From an uncultured Psychroserpens sp. (GTDB taxonomy: Bacteria; Bacteroidota; Bacteroidia; Flavobacteriales; Flavobacteriaceae), in NCBI RefSeq assembly GCF_947492715.1, contig NZ_CANLNS010000002.1, positions 372,001 to 436,000 of the forward strand: a DNA stretch of 64,000 nt, in the 5' to 3' direction. A program made the position numbers and the translations under genes. The notes under the pieces are model-generated. The model saw nothing but the letters and a program-made list of their open reading frames with translations. It had not been told where the DNA came from and ran no database searches. Positions 33,435 through 42,928 of the stretch are shown here, in pieces. How positions within the stretch are numbered: position 1 is the first letter of the stretch; every line of letters begins with the position of its first letter.

Positions 33435-34670
33435 ATGTCAGTACTCATTACCAATATAAAAGAACTCCTTCAAGTAAGGGAAGAACATGTTACCATTGTA
33501 AAAGGTAGTGATATGAAAATTTTACCTACACTTAAGAATGCTTATCTTTTGATAGAGCACGATACCATTGTAGACTATGGTAGTATGGAAGATTGTAAGG
33601 CTATAGAAGCCGATGAAACTATCGATGCTTCTGGAAAGATTGTACTCCCAACATGGTGTGATTCGCATACACATATTGTATATGCTGGAGATCGTACTCA
33701 AGAGTTTGTTGATCGAATTAATGGCTTATCCTATGAAGACATTGCCAATCGTGGCGGTGGAATTTTAAATTCTGCAGAGCAGTTACAAAATACATCTGAA
33801 GACGAGCTTTACCATCAAGCGGCTAGGCGTCTCAAAGAAGTGATAAAATTGGGTACAGGTGCTGTAGAAATTAAATCGGGTTATGGACTAACGGTAGATG
33901 CCGAGCTAAAGATGTTACGCGTTATTAAACGCTTAAAAAAGGATTTCGCTATTAAAGTGAAACCAACCTTACTTGCCGCTCACGCACTACCAAAAGAATT
34001 TAAAGCCAATAAGAAAGGCTTTATTGATCTGGTGGTTAATGAGATGATTCCTGCTGTGGCAAAAGAACAGTTGGCAGAATATATTGATGTGTTTTGTGAA
34101 AAAGGTTATTTCGATTTAGAAGATACCGAACGCGTATTACAAGCGGCAGAGTCTTATCATTTAATTCCTAAAATACATGTTAACCAATTTAATGCTTTTG
34201 GAGGTGTTGCCCTTGGGGTTAAATATAAGGCCTTATCTGTAGATCATTTGGAAGAAATGAATCCAGAAGATATTTCAGTATTAAAATCATCTAACACGAT
34301 GCCTGTCGCATTACCATCCTGCTCATACTTTTTGAGTATTCCTTATACACCTGGACGTGCTATAATAGATGCCGGATTACCATTAGCATTAGCTACCGAT
34401 TACAACCCTGGATCTACCCCTAGCGGAAATATGAATTTCGTGGTCTCTACGGCTTGTATAAAAATGAAGTTAACGCCTGAAGAGGCTATTAATGCTGGAA
34501 CCATAAATGGTGCCTATGCGATGGGGATTTCTAATCTTTATGGTAGTATTTGTCGTGGAAAAAAAGCCAATTTGATTATTACAAAAGCCATCCCAAATTA
34601 TTATCACTTGCCTTACGCCTTTGGTGACGACCTCATTGATACAGTTATGATTAATGGACAAATCTATTAA
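33435..34670 (+). CDS. hutI: Imidazolonepropionase
   Basis: Amidohydrolase of 411 residues. It has the metal-binding HxH in DSHTHIVYAGDR, the substrate region GGGILNS, the metal His in AAHALPKEF and HVNQFNAFGG, and the terminal metal Asp in LATDYNPGS, all in the order expected for HutI. It opens imidazolone-5-propionate to N-formimino-glutamate in histidine degradation. Its last 17 bases overlap the next gene. hutG lies 1.6 kb downstream; hutH and hutU are not in the window. Confidence 0.93.
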   Translation: MSVLITNIKELLQVREEHVTIVKGSDMKILPTLKNAYLLIEHDTIVDYGSMEDCKAIEADETIDASGKIVLPTWCDSHTHIVYAGDRTQEFVDRINGLSYEDIANRGGGILNSAEQLQNTSEDELYHQAARRLKEVIKLGTGAVEIKSGYGLTVDAELKMLRVIKRLKKDFAIKVKPTLLAAHALPKEFKANKKGFIDLVVNEMIPAVAKEQLAEYIDVFCEKGYFDLEDTERVLQAAESYHLIPKIHVNQFNAFGGVALGVKYKALSVDHLEEMNPEDISVLKSSNTMPVALPSCSYFLSIPYTPGRAIIDAGLPLALATDYNPGSTPSGNMNFVVSTACIKMKLTPEEAINAGTINGAYAMGISNLYGSICRGKKANLIITKAIPNYYHLPYAFGDDLIDTVMINGQIY

Positions 34671-35217
34671 ACTATCACCAGCACAGCCACTGTCAAAAGT
34701 GTGCTTAGATAAAGGGCTATCAGATTTTGAAGCTGTTTTTAACTTTGTCAAGCAACTTCCCTACGGAAGAACAACTAACCGAAGTGATTTTACACAGGTT
34801 TTACAAGAGCATAAAGGTACTTGTTCGACAAAACATGCCTTGTTAAAAGCAATCGCCATTGAAAATGATATTGATGATTTAAAACTCTGCTTGGGTGTTT
34901 TTGAAATGAATTCCAAAAATACGCCAAAAATCAAGCACGTTTTAGAACAATATCATCTCGATTACATCCCAGAAGCTCATTGTTATTTAAGGCATCACAA
35001 TGACATTATAGATATTACATTTAATAGTACTACTGAACCTAGTTTTTCTGAAACGCTCCAATATGAAGTACACATTGAACCTAATCAAATAGGCGACTAT
35101 AAAGTGACATTCCACAAATCATATTTAAAGACTTGGATAAAAAATGAACAATTACATCTTAGTTTTAATCAACTTTGGAAAATTAGAGAGGCCTGTATTT
35201 TAGCCATTTCAGAATAG
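34654..35217 (+). CDS. Transglutaminase-like protein overlapping hutI
   Basis: Protein of 187 residues without signal peptide. A papain/transglutaminase-like triad can be read as Cys57 (HKGTCSTKHALL), His109 (EAHCYLR) and Asp120 (NDIIDITF); the GTCSxKH context is that of transglutaminase-core proteins. Cytosolic members of this kind are uncharacterised. It begins inside hutI (17-base overlap, different frame), implying translational coupling with histidine degradation, though no hut role is known. It ends at a terminator. Confidence 0.65.
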   Translation: MDKSIKLSPAQPLSKVCLDKGLSDFEAVFNFVKQLPYGRTTNRSDFTQVLQEHKGTCSTKHALLKAIAIENDIDDLKLCLGVFEMNSKNTPKIKHVLEQYHLDYIPEAHCYLRHHNDIIDITFNSTTEPSFSETLQYEVHIEPNQIGDYKVTFHKSYLKTWIKNEQLHLSFNQLWKIREACILAISE

Positions 35218-35227
35218 ATACAAAAAA

Positions 35228-35252
35228 ATCCGAAAACACAATGTTTCCGGAT
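35228..35252. terminator. Terminator hairpin between convergent genes
   Basis: ATCCG-A-AAACA / TGTTT-C-CGGAT with a 3-base loop and an A-tract on the left; serves genes ending at 35217 (plus) and 35281 (minus). Confidence 0.6.
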
Positions 35253-35280
35253 CTTTCTTAACCTAACCTATTGTTATATA

Positions 35281-36162
35281 CTACTTCAGCGTAAACTCTG
35301 AAGAAGAAATTAATTCTTTGTTATTAAAAACGTTAACCACATAACGTCCTTTTTCAAACTTATCATTTGGTCCTACAAATTCACAAATGTTTAAGTTTCT
35401 ATTTTCGTAATTAAACTTACTAATTAAGCTATAGTTTAAAACTGTTTCATCAAACTGAACTTGCTCATTAGCACCTAAAACATTGTTTTTAGGATCTAAT
35501 ACTTGCACATACAATTCCTTATCTCCAGCACCAACCAATCTATTCTTAGCAACTGTATAACATACCCTGATTTTGTCGCTACGTCTTGCACGTTCTGTAG
35601 GAATCAATTTTCCCGAACTTCTTTCTATAACACCAAACCCTTTTAAATCGGTAGTTTGCAATACTGCCGCATTTTCTACAACTTCGGCCAATTGTGTGTT
35701 TTGAACTAAGAGAGAATCGGTAAAAACGGTACGCTCGGCCAACTGTACATTTGTACTGTCTAGTGTAGAAGCCAATAAAGAATTTTCTACTTTAAGCTGA
35801 TCATTTTCCGCCATAATGACGTCCATCTCCTCTTGTAATGCTAAGAACTTCTTCTTGTATCTCCAAAGGCTATTGACACTATTTTGAGATAATTTTAAAG
35901 AATCCATTAAACCTTGAATGCGTTCTCTTGCACCCAACAACTTCTCATTAGCGACCTCATTTTCTCCAATAGCAACGTCATATTGCTTTGCCATTGTACT
36001 TAAATCTGCCATAACCTGCTCTTTCTCACGAATGAGAGTGGCTTCGTTTTCTTTTTTCTCATTGTACAGTTTTGAAGTGTAAAAACCTGTACCTAAAAAC
36101 AATGCTAATAAAATTCCTAATGCAATTTTTAATCCTGTACTCTTACTGTTTGAATTATCCAT
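35281..36162 (-). CDS. Membrane-anchored coiled-coil protein
   Basis: Protein of 293 residues: a membrane helix near residues 11-28 (LKIALGILLALFLGTGFY), then about 130 residues of heptad-like coiled coil (EKKENEATLIREKEQVMADL onward), then a C-terminal beta-rich domain of about 115 residues (GVIERSSGKLIPTERARRSDKIRVCYTV ... KGRYVVNVFNNKELISSSEFTL) exposed to the periplasm. Similar proteins occur throughout Flavobacteria and are sometimes misnamed chromosome partitioning proteins. Function unknown. It sits opposite to the hut genes on both sides. Confidence 0.7.
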   Translation of the reverse strand: MDNSNSKSTGLKIALGILLALFLGTGFYTSKLYNEKKENEATLIREKEQVMADLSTMAKQYDVAIGENEVANEKLLGARERIQGLMDSLKLSQNSVNSLWRYKKKFLALQEEMDVIMAENDQLKVENSLLASTLDSTNVQLAERTVFTDSLLVQNTQLAEVVENAAVLQTTDLKGFGVIERSSGKLIPTERARRSDKIRVCYTVAKNRLVGAGDKELYVQVLDPKNNVLGANEQVQFDETVLNYSLISKFNYENRNLNICEFVGPNDKFEKGRYVVNVFNNKELISSSEFTLK

Positions 36163-36282
36163 AAGTTAATTTTTGTTACGAGTTATTTTAAACGTTAATT
36201 GTTTCAATTTTATTTGATATTCTTAGAAGCTTGAAAATAAAAAACTGTACTTTTAATACATCAAAATTAATCAATTTTGTAA

Positions 36283-37305
36283 ATGGAACACTTAAAACCT
36301 TTTACGAATTCAGAATTAAAATCCATTCTGAAAAAACGTCCTAAAGAAACCAAATTTGGAGAACATATTTTGTTACTTCCTAACTTCTCCAATATATACG
36401 AACAACTATTAAAATTAGATGTTTCTTATGTAATTTTTGGGATAAAAGAAGATGTTGGTGTTTTTGCCAATTACGGTAATACAGGGACTTCCAGCGCTTG
36501 GGATGCCGCAATTAATATTTTGTTAAACGTCCAAAGTAATGCGTATACACATCCAAAAAAAGTGCTGATTTTGGGTCATCTTGAGTTCGATACTTATCAA
36601 GAAAAGCTAAAACAATTAGATCAAAAAAAGAGAAAAGACATTCAAAAAGCTCGAAAGAAAGTTTCGAAAATAGATGAAGCCGTCACCCATTTAGTATCTC
36701 AAATTGTAAGTGCAGGTAAAATTCCTATTATTATTGGAGGTGGTCATAACAATGCCTACGGAAATATCAAAGGCACGTCCTTAGGGCTTAAAAAACAGAT
36801 AAACGCTATTAATTTTGATGCGCACCACGATTTCAGAGCAGAGGAAGGAAGACATAGTGGAAACGGCTTTAGTTACGCCTATGCAGAAGGCTTCCTAAAA
36901 CATTATTTTATTTTTGGACTACACGAAAATTATACTTCAGATACCATATTTAAAACACTTAACAAACTAAGGCGTGTTAAATACAGTACGTTTGAAAGTA
37001 TGATGATAAGACGTGATACTAACTTTGATACCGAAATGGAAATAGCGTCACAACATATTACATCAAAAGCTTTTGGACTAGAAATTGATTGCGATGCTAT
37101 ACAAAATATTCCAAGTAGCGCTATGACACCTAGTGGGTTTTCTGTAAATAAGGCTAGAGCTTTTATTCATCATTTCGGGAAACAACAGCATGTAGCATAT
37201 CTCCATATTTGTGAGGCCGCACCTACCCTAGAGACCGAAGTGCAAGTAGGAAAACTAATATCCTACTTAATAACAGACTTTATTAGAGCTCATGAAATTA
37301 TTTGA
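36283..37305 (+). CDS. hutG: Formimidoylglutamase (arginase/ureohydrolase family)
   Basis: Protein of 340 residues in the ureohydrolase fold. Manganese-binding motifs are visible: GGGHNNAYGN, NFDAHHDFR and EIDCDAI, in the expected order. The insert EEGRHSGNGFSYA is typical of formimidoylglutamases of Bacteroidetes. It hydrolyses N-formimino-glutamate to glutamate and formamide, the step after HutI. A sequence resembling a -7 box (CAATTTTG) ends 4 bases before the ATG, so the message may be nearly leaderless. Confidence 0.88.
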   Translation: MEHLKPFTNSELKSILKKRPKETKFGEHILLLPNFSNIYEQLLKLDVSYVIFGIKEDVGVFANYGNTGTSSAWDAAINILLNVQSNAYTHPKKVLILGHLEFDTYQEKLKQLDQKKRKDIQKARKKVSKIDEAVTHLVSQIVSAGKIPIIIGGGHNNAYGNIKGTSLGLKKQINAINFDAHHDFRAEEGRHSGNGFSYAYAEGFLKHYFIFGLHENYTSDTIFKTLNKLRRVKYSTFESMMIRRDTNFDTEMEIASQHITSKAFGLEIDCDAIQNIPSSAMTPSGFSVNKARAFIHHFGKQQHVAYLHICEAAPTLETEVQVGKLISYLITDFIRAHEII

Positions 37306-37359
37306 GGTCGTCGAATAATTTTATATATTTACATAAGCACTTATATAAATAGATATACA

Positions 37360-38310
37360 ATGGATGCATTACGAGGATTTAGTGAACTGGCATTAGGCTC
37401 ACGTCTAAAGCGATTGAGTGATTTTGTTATGAAGGAGGTTCAATGCACCTATGACTATTTTAATATAGAATTTGATCCTTACTTATTCCCTATTATAAAA
37501 ATCATTGATAATAAAAATGGCGTAACAAATGTTGAAATTAAAACCGCTTTAAAGTTATCGCAACCTGCTATAAGTCAAGCTGTCAATAAACTCATTGCTA
37601 AAGAATTGCTACATCTAGAAAGCGATACAATAGATAAAAGAAAAAAAATACTAACCTTATCAGACAAAGGAAAACACCTAGTGGCTCGAATGAAGCCTTT
37701 ATGGGCTGTCATTGACAACGTCATAAAAGAGTACACGACGCATTCGTCTAACTCTTTAACCGAACACCTCAATAAACTAGAAGATAAATTACAACATAAA
37801 AGTTTAAGTAAAACGATTATTAATATGGCAAAAATGGAAGTGAACAATGACTTTGAAATTATTAATTATGACGAGCGTTATGCTCCAAATTTTTACGATT
37901 TAAATATTGAATGGCTTAAAACCTATTTCTACGTTGAAACCTTTGATGAGGAGGTACTTAGCAAACCAGAGCATTACATTATTAATAAAGGTGGTTATAT
38001 CTTTTTTGCAAAACGCGATGACCTCATATTAGGAACCGTTGCGCTTATGCCGACTCATGATCCACTAGTGTATGAATTAACCAAAATGGCTGTTTTGTCT
38101 AATCAGCGCGGACAAAAAATTGGGCAACGCCTTATGCAGCATTGTATAGATTTTGCCCAAGCCAATGGATTTAAAGCACTTATGCTCTACTCTAATACAA
38201 TATTAGAAAATGCCATTTATATCTATAAGAAATATGGGTTTATAGAACTAGAATTGGAAAAAGATAGCCCTTATGAACGTAGCAATATTAAAATGGAGTT
38301 AACATTATAA
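37360..38310 (+). CDS. MarR-type regulator fused to a GNAT acetyltransferase
   Basis: Protein of 316 residues with two domains. Residues 1-150 are a MarR-like winged helix (AISQAVNKLIAKELLHLESDTIDKRKKILTLSDKG, the recognition helix and wing). Residues 155-316 are a GNAT domain with the acetyl-CoA loop MAVLSNQRGQKIGQRLM and the C-terminal NAIYIYKKYGFIELEL. Fused HTH-GNAT proteins are known in many bacteria and may couple acetylation of a small ligand to regulation; the target is unknown. It follows hutG by 54 bp on the same strand, so regulation of hut genes is possible. Its stop overlaps the convergent gene by 6 bp. Confidence 0.85.
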   Translation: MDALRGFSELALGSRLKRLSDFVMKEVQCTYDYFNIEFDPYLFPIIKIIDNKNGVTNVEIKTALKLSQPAISQAVNKLIAKELLHLESDTIDKRKKILTLSDKGKHLVARMKPLWAVIDNVIKEYTTHSSNSLTEHLNKLEDKLQHKSLSKTIINMAKMEVNNDFEIINYDERYAPNFYDLNIEWLKTYFYVETFDEEVLSKPEHYIINKGGYIFFAKRDDLILGTVALMPTHDPLVYELTKMAVLSNQRGQKIGQRLMQHCIDFAQANGFKALMLYSNTILENAIYIYKKYGFIELELEKDSPYERSNIKMELTL

Positions 38311-38799
38311 CGACTGGTTTAACATCTTATCCAGATCAGCACAGTATGTGTTAGCATCCTCACACAATGCGCTCAATGTTTCTATCAATAATTGCTGCAA
38401 TTTTTCATTCTTAGGATAGATGGCATAAGCTAACTTAAATTCGGAATATGCACCAGTCAGGTTATTTCTTTTTAGTCTTTGTATACCAGATGATATTAAA
38501 AATTTAAATGCCTCATCATTTGCGTTTTGAATATAGGCTTGTTTTTGGGCACGTATTGTATTGGAATGTTCTAAAAGTACTGGCGCCTTAAAATAAAAAA
38601 CCGAGAATAATAGTCCAAGAAAAAGAAGACTCATTACAATATAAAAATTGCTTTTTGGCTTTGAAGGTTGCATCTTAAATTGCCTACTGTAACCAGGTAT
38701 CGTATTGCATGTAGGTTTGCCTTTCTTTTTAGAAAATGCTTTATTTGGGCGCTGTTTATAAATCCAAGACGCCATACCAAACCCCATGTAACCTCCCAT
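38305..38799 (-). CDS. Single-pass membrane protein with TPR-like periplasmic part
   Basis: Protein of 164 residues: a basic N-terminus (about 50 residues, Lys/Arg/Ser-rich), a membrane helix (FYIVMSLLFLGLLFSVFYF, about residues 52-70), and a helical C-terminal part with a TPR-like pair (AFKFLISSGIQRLKRNNLTGAYSEFKLAYAIYPKNEKL). Start uncertain: Met residues at 1, 5 and 9 all precede the basic region. Function unknown. Convergent with the MarR-GNAT gene, overlapping by 6 bp. Confidence 0.6.
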   Translation of the reverse strand: MGGYMGFGMASWIYKQRPNKAFSKKKGKPTCNTIPGYSRQFKMQPSKPKSNFYIVMSLLFLGLLFSVFYFKAPVLLEHSNTIRAQKQAYIQNANDEAFKFLISSGIQRLKRNNLTGAYSEFKLAYAIYPKNEKLQQLLIETLSALCEDANTYCADLDKMLNQSL

Positions 38800-38933
38800 A
38801 ATAGTCTTTATTTATAAGTCAGGAAAACCCAAGTTTTGTTACAACACTTGCCTGTTAATTCGGGTATATTTACTCATAGACGCCCGCCTTTGGTTGCCTA
38901 AATTTATACACTACTAATCAACCATTATTTATC

Positions 38934-40394
38934 ATGAAAAAAGCACTTACATTCTTCTTAATTAGTTGTTTGTTTGCTTGCAACGAAAAATCGAATCAAC
39001 ACGATTACGTCGCTAGCACAGATACTATTTTAACAGACGCCTGTCCTACTCTAGACTCTATAAGGTTTTGTGAGAATAGAACTAACGAATTATGTTCAAA
39101 TTTACCATTAGAAGTATACTTCCTTGGAAGCCCAGATGGGCAATTTCAAAATGGGTATTCTTCGGTATTAGCGCCAGAAATTCAACCTTCATTTGATAAC
39201 TTTTCTTGGCAGAGTTTTGTAGCACTAAACTGGCCTTCTGATGCTTCTGGCAAACCTATAGGTTCCAATATTACAGACTATCCAGATTCATTAAGAGTTT
39301 GGGAACGTTTTACTGAAGCCTCTAAAGTTTTTAGCGCTGGCGACAAAAGTTTGGCAGAATTTAAAAGTAAAAACCCTAAATCTAAAATTGTGTCTCAAGA
39401 TTCAAAAGTTGCTGATGATTTACATCTCTCAGGGTTTTTAGAAGCCGATGATTATCCGCTTATTGATAGAAACTTAAACTTTGTCATTTATGAGGTAAAG
39501 ATGAATGCCGTTGAAGAACAATACATAAAGGATAATAATTTGAATACCAAAGAAGGCATATACAATTACTATAAATCAAAAAATACTATTGAACTTCCAA
39601 CACAAACCAATACGCTTCCTGGTGCTATAGAAATAAAGGCCAGTTGGAGAATACTCGATCAAAATAAAGGTGACGACCCTAATAAATACTATACACAAAA
39701 TGCCACTATTTTTGTGACTTCGGAAAATAGCATTTCGGGAGAGGCTTTTTCCTTCGATTGTACTATAGGGCTAGTAGGTTTGCATGTTCTTAGAAAAACT
39801 CATGAATTTGAAAATTGGATATGGAGTACTTTTGAACATATCGATAACGTGCCAGACAATGTTCAAAAAGCACAAACAGATCAAGAAAAACAATGGTCGT
39901 TTTACAATTCTGAGTGTTTGAGTTGTCCAGTAAACCAGCCGCCTTCACATGTACCTGGTGATGTTGTAAAAAAAGATACTGTCTATAAATGGAATACCAA
40001 AGCGCCTTACGCAGAACGTTATGCAACAGTAATTCCTGGAGAGGCTATAGGTCAAAAATTTGGAACTCAGGTTACACGAGTATATCCTATTTATTATTGC
40101 ACAGAACAATTAAATGCCATATGGCAGGCCAAATTGAAATCTTTAGGTTCAGTTTTTGAAAATTATAAACTTGTAGGCACTCAGTGGATGGTCCCTACAG
40201 ATGGTACGCCACCTCCATTAAAAATTAATGCGCCTTATCTGTTAGCAAATACTACTGCCGAAACCTATATGCAGGAAACATCGTCATGTATTAGCTGTCA
40301 TACTTTTGCAGGAATTGAATATAACATAAAGGCCCAAGATACTACGATTTTTATCCCGTCAGATTTTAGTTTTACCTTTTTGTATGCACAATAA
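38934..40394 (+). CDS. Lipoprotein with C-terminal CxxCH haem site
   Basis: Protein of 486 residues with a lipobox (FACNEK, Cys16). Most of the chain belongs to no family I can name; it is rich in aromatic residues and Asp. Near the C-terminus SSCISCHTFAGI is a c-type haem attachment motif (CxxCH), and an earlier ECLSCPVN is a CxxC without the following His. It is therefore probably a periplasm-facing, membrane-anchored mono-haem protein. A redox or peroxidase-like role is inference. Own transcription unit, closed by a very strong terminator shared with the convergent nine-gene operon. Confidence 0.65.
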   Translation: MKKALTFFLISCLFACNEKSNQHDYVASTDTILTDACPTLDSIRFCENRTNELCSNLPLEVYFLGSPDGQFQNGYSSVLAPEIQPSFDNFSWQSFVALNWPSDASGKPIGSNITDYPDSLRVWERFTEASKVFSAGDKSLAEFKSKNPKSKIVSQDSKVADDLHLSGFLEADDYPLIDRNLNFVIYEVKMNAVEEQYIKDNNLNTKEGIYNYYKSKNTIELPTQTNTLPGAIEIKASWRILDQNKGDDPNKYYTQNATIFVTSENSISGEAFSFDCTIGLVGLHVLRKTHEFENWIWSTFEHIDNVPDNVQKAQTDQEKQWSFYNSECLSCPVNQPPSHVPGDVVKKDTVYKWNTKAPYAERYATVIPGEAIGQKFGTQVTRVYPIYYCTEQLNAIWQAKLKSLGSVFENYKLVGTQWMVPTDGTPPPLKINAPYLLANTTAETYMQETSSCISCHTFAGIEYNIKAQDTTIFIPSDFSFTFLYAQ

Positions 40395-40398
40395 AACA

Positions 40399-40438
40399 TA
40401 AAAAAAAGAGCCGTCGATTAAGACGGCTCTTTTTTTTA
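40399..40438. terminator. Strong bidirectional terminator
   Basis: AAGAGCCGTC (40406-40415) and GACGGCTCTT (40422-40431) pair perfectly over a 6-base loop, with A-tract and T-tract extending the stem. It ends both the plus-strand lipoprotein gene and the minus-strand AAA+ operon. Confidence 0.9.
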
Positions 40439-42145
40439 TTGTTTGTCTAGCGCTTGCAACGAATCTAACTTTCTCTTGAGTCGTTCAATTTCGGCTTGAT
40501 TACCATTAGATGCGCTTGTGCTATCAATGGCTTTAAATTTCTCTTGGATTTCGGCTTCTAATATATCGGCATCAGTTTTATCTTCATCATAAAAATAACC
40601 TATTCCTTCACTAGAACGCCAGGCTTCGTTTAATTGGTCGTATACTGTTTTGTCCCATGTACTAGGATGTTTAACGTCAATCCAAATCACATCGCGATAT
40701 TCGCTATCAATAAGGACTAAATCTGGAGTAGCAGAACCATCAAATTGCTGCGCATTTGTATCACTAATTGCAGAGATAGTTCCTAAAAAGAACATGCGCT
40801 TACGCCCTGCGATATCTTTAACATAAGGTCTAAATTCTACAGGAGTATTAGCTGTCCAATCTATTTCTTTTCTTGATTCTTTTACTTTTAGAGGCATCGC
40901 CGAAACACCTGCATATCCCTGTTTTTTAGAAGCATGGTCATAATAATACAATTTATCAGTTCCATCGGCTGGTACAAATACACTATAGCTCAAACTAGTA
41001 CGTTCTTCTCCAACTGGTTCTAAACCAAACCAATGGTATAATCCACTATAGGCATCACTTTCTGAGCCTGAAAAATCAAAATCGGTCACATAAGGTTGTT
41101 GGTTTTGATCTTTCGGCATTTCAGGTATTTTTACCGCAGTTTCCATATTCCAAGGTAATGGATCACTAAATCCTCCTAAAAATTTCAGTGATTCGGACTG
41201 TAATCGAGATACCTTCTCTGATAATGTATTTTGTTTGGTGAGAAATGGATAGTTTTTCATATCCTCGGGTGCAATAAACGTTCCCTTTCCTATAGCAATA
41301 CGCTCTAAATAGTCGTTAAAATCATGCTCGCCACTTTCAATCACCATGACACCTCCAAAGGTTGGGTAAGGAAAGAAAAAACCACGCCAGCGTATTAAAC
41401 TTACCACTTGAACCCATTCGCCTGAGTCGTTTTTCATATAAAATGTATCGCTTGGCTCATAATTAAATAACATCCAAGGATTAAAACGCTGTACTACCGC
41501 ATTGTATGTGTTACGGCTAAATTTCAAAGATTCTCCTATCGAAAATGTTACAGGAATTCTGTTGTCATTTGAAAATCTAGGAAATGGCGTAGTACTGGAA
41601 ACAGAAAACACTTCTTCGGTATTGTCACTAATACGCTGCATAATATATTTTTCAGAAGGTTGTATAGCCATCGTCCATTTGTTTTCGTCATCTACACGTA
41701 CCAAATGCGGTAAGGACACGTCTTTGGTCTCTCCTACACTTTCATTAGCCATTGAAAAAATATTACGTAACGGTTGGATACGTTCGTTTTGCGTTAATGG
41801 TAGTTCGTTAATTTCTACTTTATCTAAATCATTAAAAACGTTATAAGTCTTCATATAATCATATAAGCCTACATTCCAACCTGCAAAATAAAGGAGTCCA
41901 AAAAATGCTGCAAGTAAACCTAATATACCAAGGCGCTTTCCCGTACTCGCGGTTTTTCGGAATTTTTTTAACCCGAAAAACAACACAATCAAACTTAGAA
42001 TGATAATAAAAATATACTTCCTAAAAAATAATAAAGCTGGTTGATAATCATCACGAAGTATAAATAATGCAATAAGCAAAATAAGACCTACAATAATGGT
42101 AATGGTCTTTTGCTTCTTTCCTTTGTTCCAATAGTTCTTTAGCAT
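40436..42145 (-). CDS. AAA+ operon membrane protein with large soluble domain
   Basis: Protein of 569 residues, last gene of the nine-gene operon. Three hydrophobic helices occupy residues about 13-31, 42-60 and 70-92; the remaining 470 residues are soluble, aromatic-rich and beta-like (PTFGGVMVIESGEHDF, LYHWFGLEPVGEE, YSVFVPADGTDKLYYYDHA), ending in a short coiled coil (IERLKRKLDSLQAL). I recognise no family. It starts 2 bases past the stop of the 64-residue membrane protein gene. By its position it could be the extracytoplasmic sensor or effector of the system. Confidence 0.7.
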   Translation of the reverse strand: MLKNYWNKGKKQKTITIIVGLILLIALFILRDDYQPALLFFRKYIFIIILSLIVLFFGLKKFRKTASTGKRLGILGLLAAFFGLLYFAGWNVGLYDYMKTYNVFNDLDKVEINELPLTQNERIQPLRNIFSMANESVGETKDVSLPHLVRVDDENKWTMAIQPSEKYIMQRISDNTEEVFSVSSTTPFPRFSNDNRIPVTFSIGESLKFSRNTYNAVVQRFNPWMLFNYEPSDTFYMKNDSGEWVQVVSLIRWRGFFFPYPTFGGVMVIESGEHDFNDYLERIAIGKGTFIAPEDMKNYPFLTKQNTLSEKVSRLQSESLKFLGGFSDPLPWNMETAVKIPEMPKDQNQQPYVTDFDFSGSESDAYSGLYHWFGLEPVGEERTSLSYSVFVPADGTDKLYYYDHASKKQGYAGVSAMPLKVKESRKEIDWTANTPVEFRPYVKDIAGRKRMFFLGTISAISDTNAQQFDGSATPDLVLIDSEYRDVIWIDVKHPSTWDKTVYDQLNEAWRSSEGIGYFYDEDKTDADILEAEIQEKFKAIDSTSASNGNQAEIERLKRKLDSLQALDKQ

Positions 42146-42147
42146 CT

Positions 42148-42342
42148 CTAGTTTTCCGTTTTTTTATTTATATCTCTTAGCGTAACATACATACCTAATA
42201 TAATAAAGACATTACTTAATGGTCCTAACAAGTCTTTATAATCAAAATTTGAGTAATCTATAATTGCAAAATGAGCAATCATAACAACCACAGACATCCA
42301 TAATACAAACTGGATAATTTTTTTACGTCTCGCTTCTTTCAT
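42148..42342 (-). CDS. AAA+ operon small membrane protein (64 residues)
   Basis: Two hydrophobic segments: IIQFVLWMSVVVMIAHFAII (about residues 9-28) and LGPLSNVFIILGMYVTL (about 38-55), with a basic N-terminus (MKEARRKK) and a Lys/Asn-rich C-terminus. The ATG overlaps the previous stop codon by one base (TAATG), indicating translational coupling. No family recognised. Confidence 0.65.
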   Translation of the reverse strand: MKEARRKKIIQFVLWMSVVVMIAHFAIIDYSNFDYKDLLGPLSNVFIILGMYVTLRDINKKTEN

Positions 42343-42884
42343 TACATTAGACCCTTATCTTTTAATCGGTCACGAGCTGATTTTTCATTTGCCTTTGGCT
42401 CTGGCTCAGTTTTTATCTCCTCCTTTGTGTCTTCAACAACCTTGTTGTCTTTAGGCTTTAAATCTTCAATAAATTCTTTTCCTTTTTCTACGACATTTTC
42501 AAATTTATCTTCTAACGATTCACTTTGTGCTTCAATAACTTTTCCTGATTTTATAACCAGGTTCGCTAAATACGTTCCTAATAATGTTCCTGCCGCAAAA
42601 GATGCAAATGCCGATATACCATAGTAACTAGCAAACACTGAAATAGGCGTTAAAAACTCAACAACAAGAGCGGCTACTAACACTACGGTAACTACAAATA
42701 TAAGTCTCGGGATAAACGCTTGTTTATAAACGAAACCCTTAGGATTATCTGCGTTCATTTGCAGTTCTTTACTGTTGACAATTTTATTAATAAAGCGATA
42801 AGCACCATTGCCATTAGATTCTCTCCAATAGATAAAAATTCCGAATAGTACGGCTACGATAAAAATGATGATATCTGTTCCCAT
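42342..42884 (-). CDS. AAA+ operon membrane protein with acidic/basic tail
   Basis: Protein of 180 residues with an N-terminal helix (IIIFIVAVLFGIFIYW), a cytosolic loop, then two more helices (LIFVVTVVLVAALVVEFL and ISAFASFAAGTLLGTYLANLVI), followed by about 75 residues of Lys/Glu-rich cytosolic tail. The tail could contact the AAA+ ATPase or the coiled-coil protein. No family recognised. Overlaps the next gene by one base. Confidence 0.65.
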   Translation of the reverse strand: MGTDIIIFIVAVLFGIFIYWRESNGNGAYRFINKIVNSKELQMNADNPKGFVYKQAFIPRLIFVVTVVLVAALVVEFLTPISVFASYYGISAFASFAAGTLLGTYLANLVIKSGKVIEAQSESLEDKFENVVEKGKEFIEDLKPKDNKVVEDTKEEIKTEPEPKANEKSARDRLKDKGLM

Positions 42885-42928
42885 GATTGCTGTTTTAGTT
42901 GATCCTTTATAAAGTTAGTCTAAAATTC

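Noticed and set aside
41502-41846. 114-residue open frame on the plus strand within the AAA+ operon
   Set aside because: Shadow of the 569-residue membrane protein gene; no promoter or recognisable domain.
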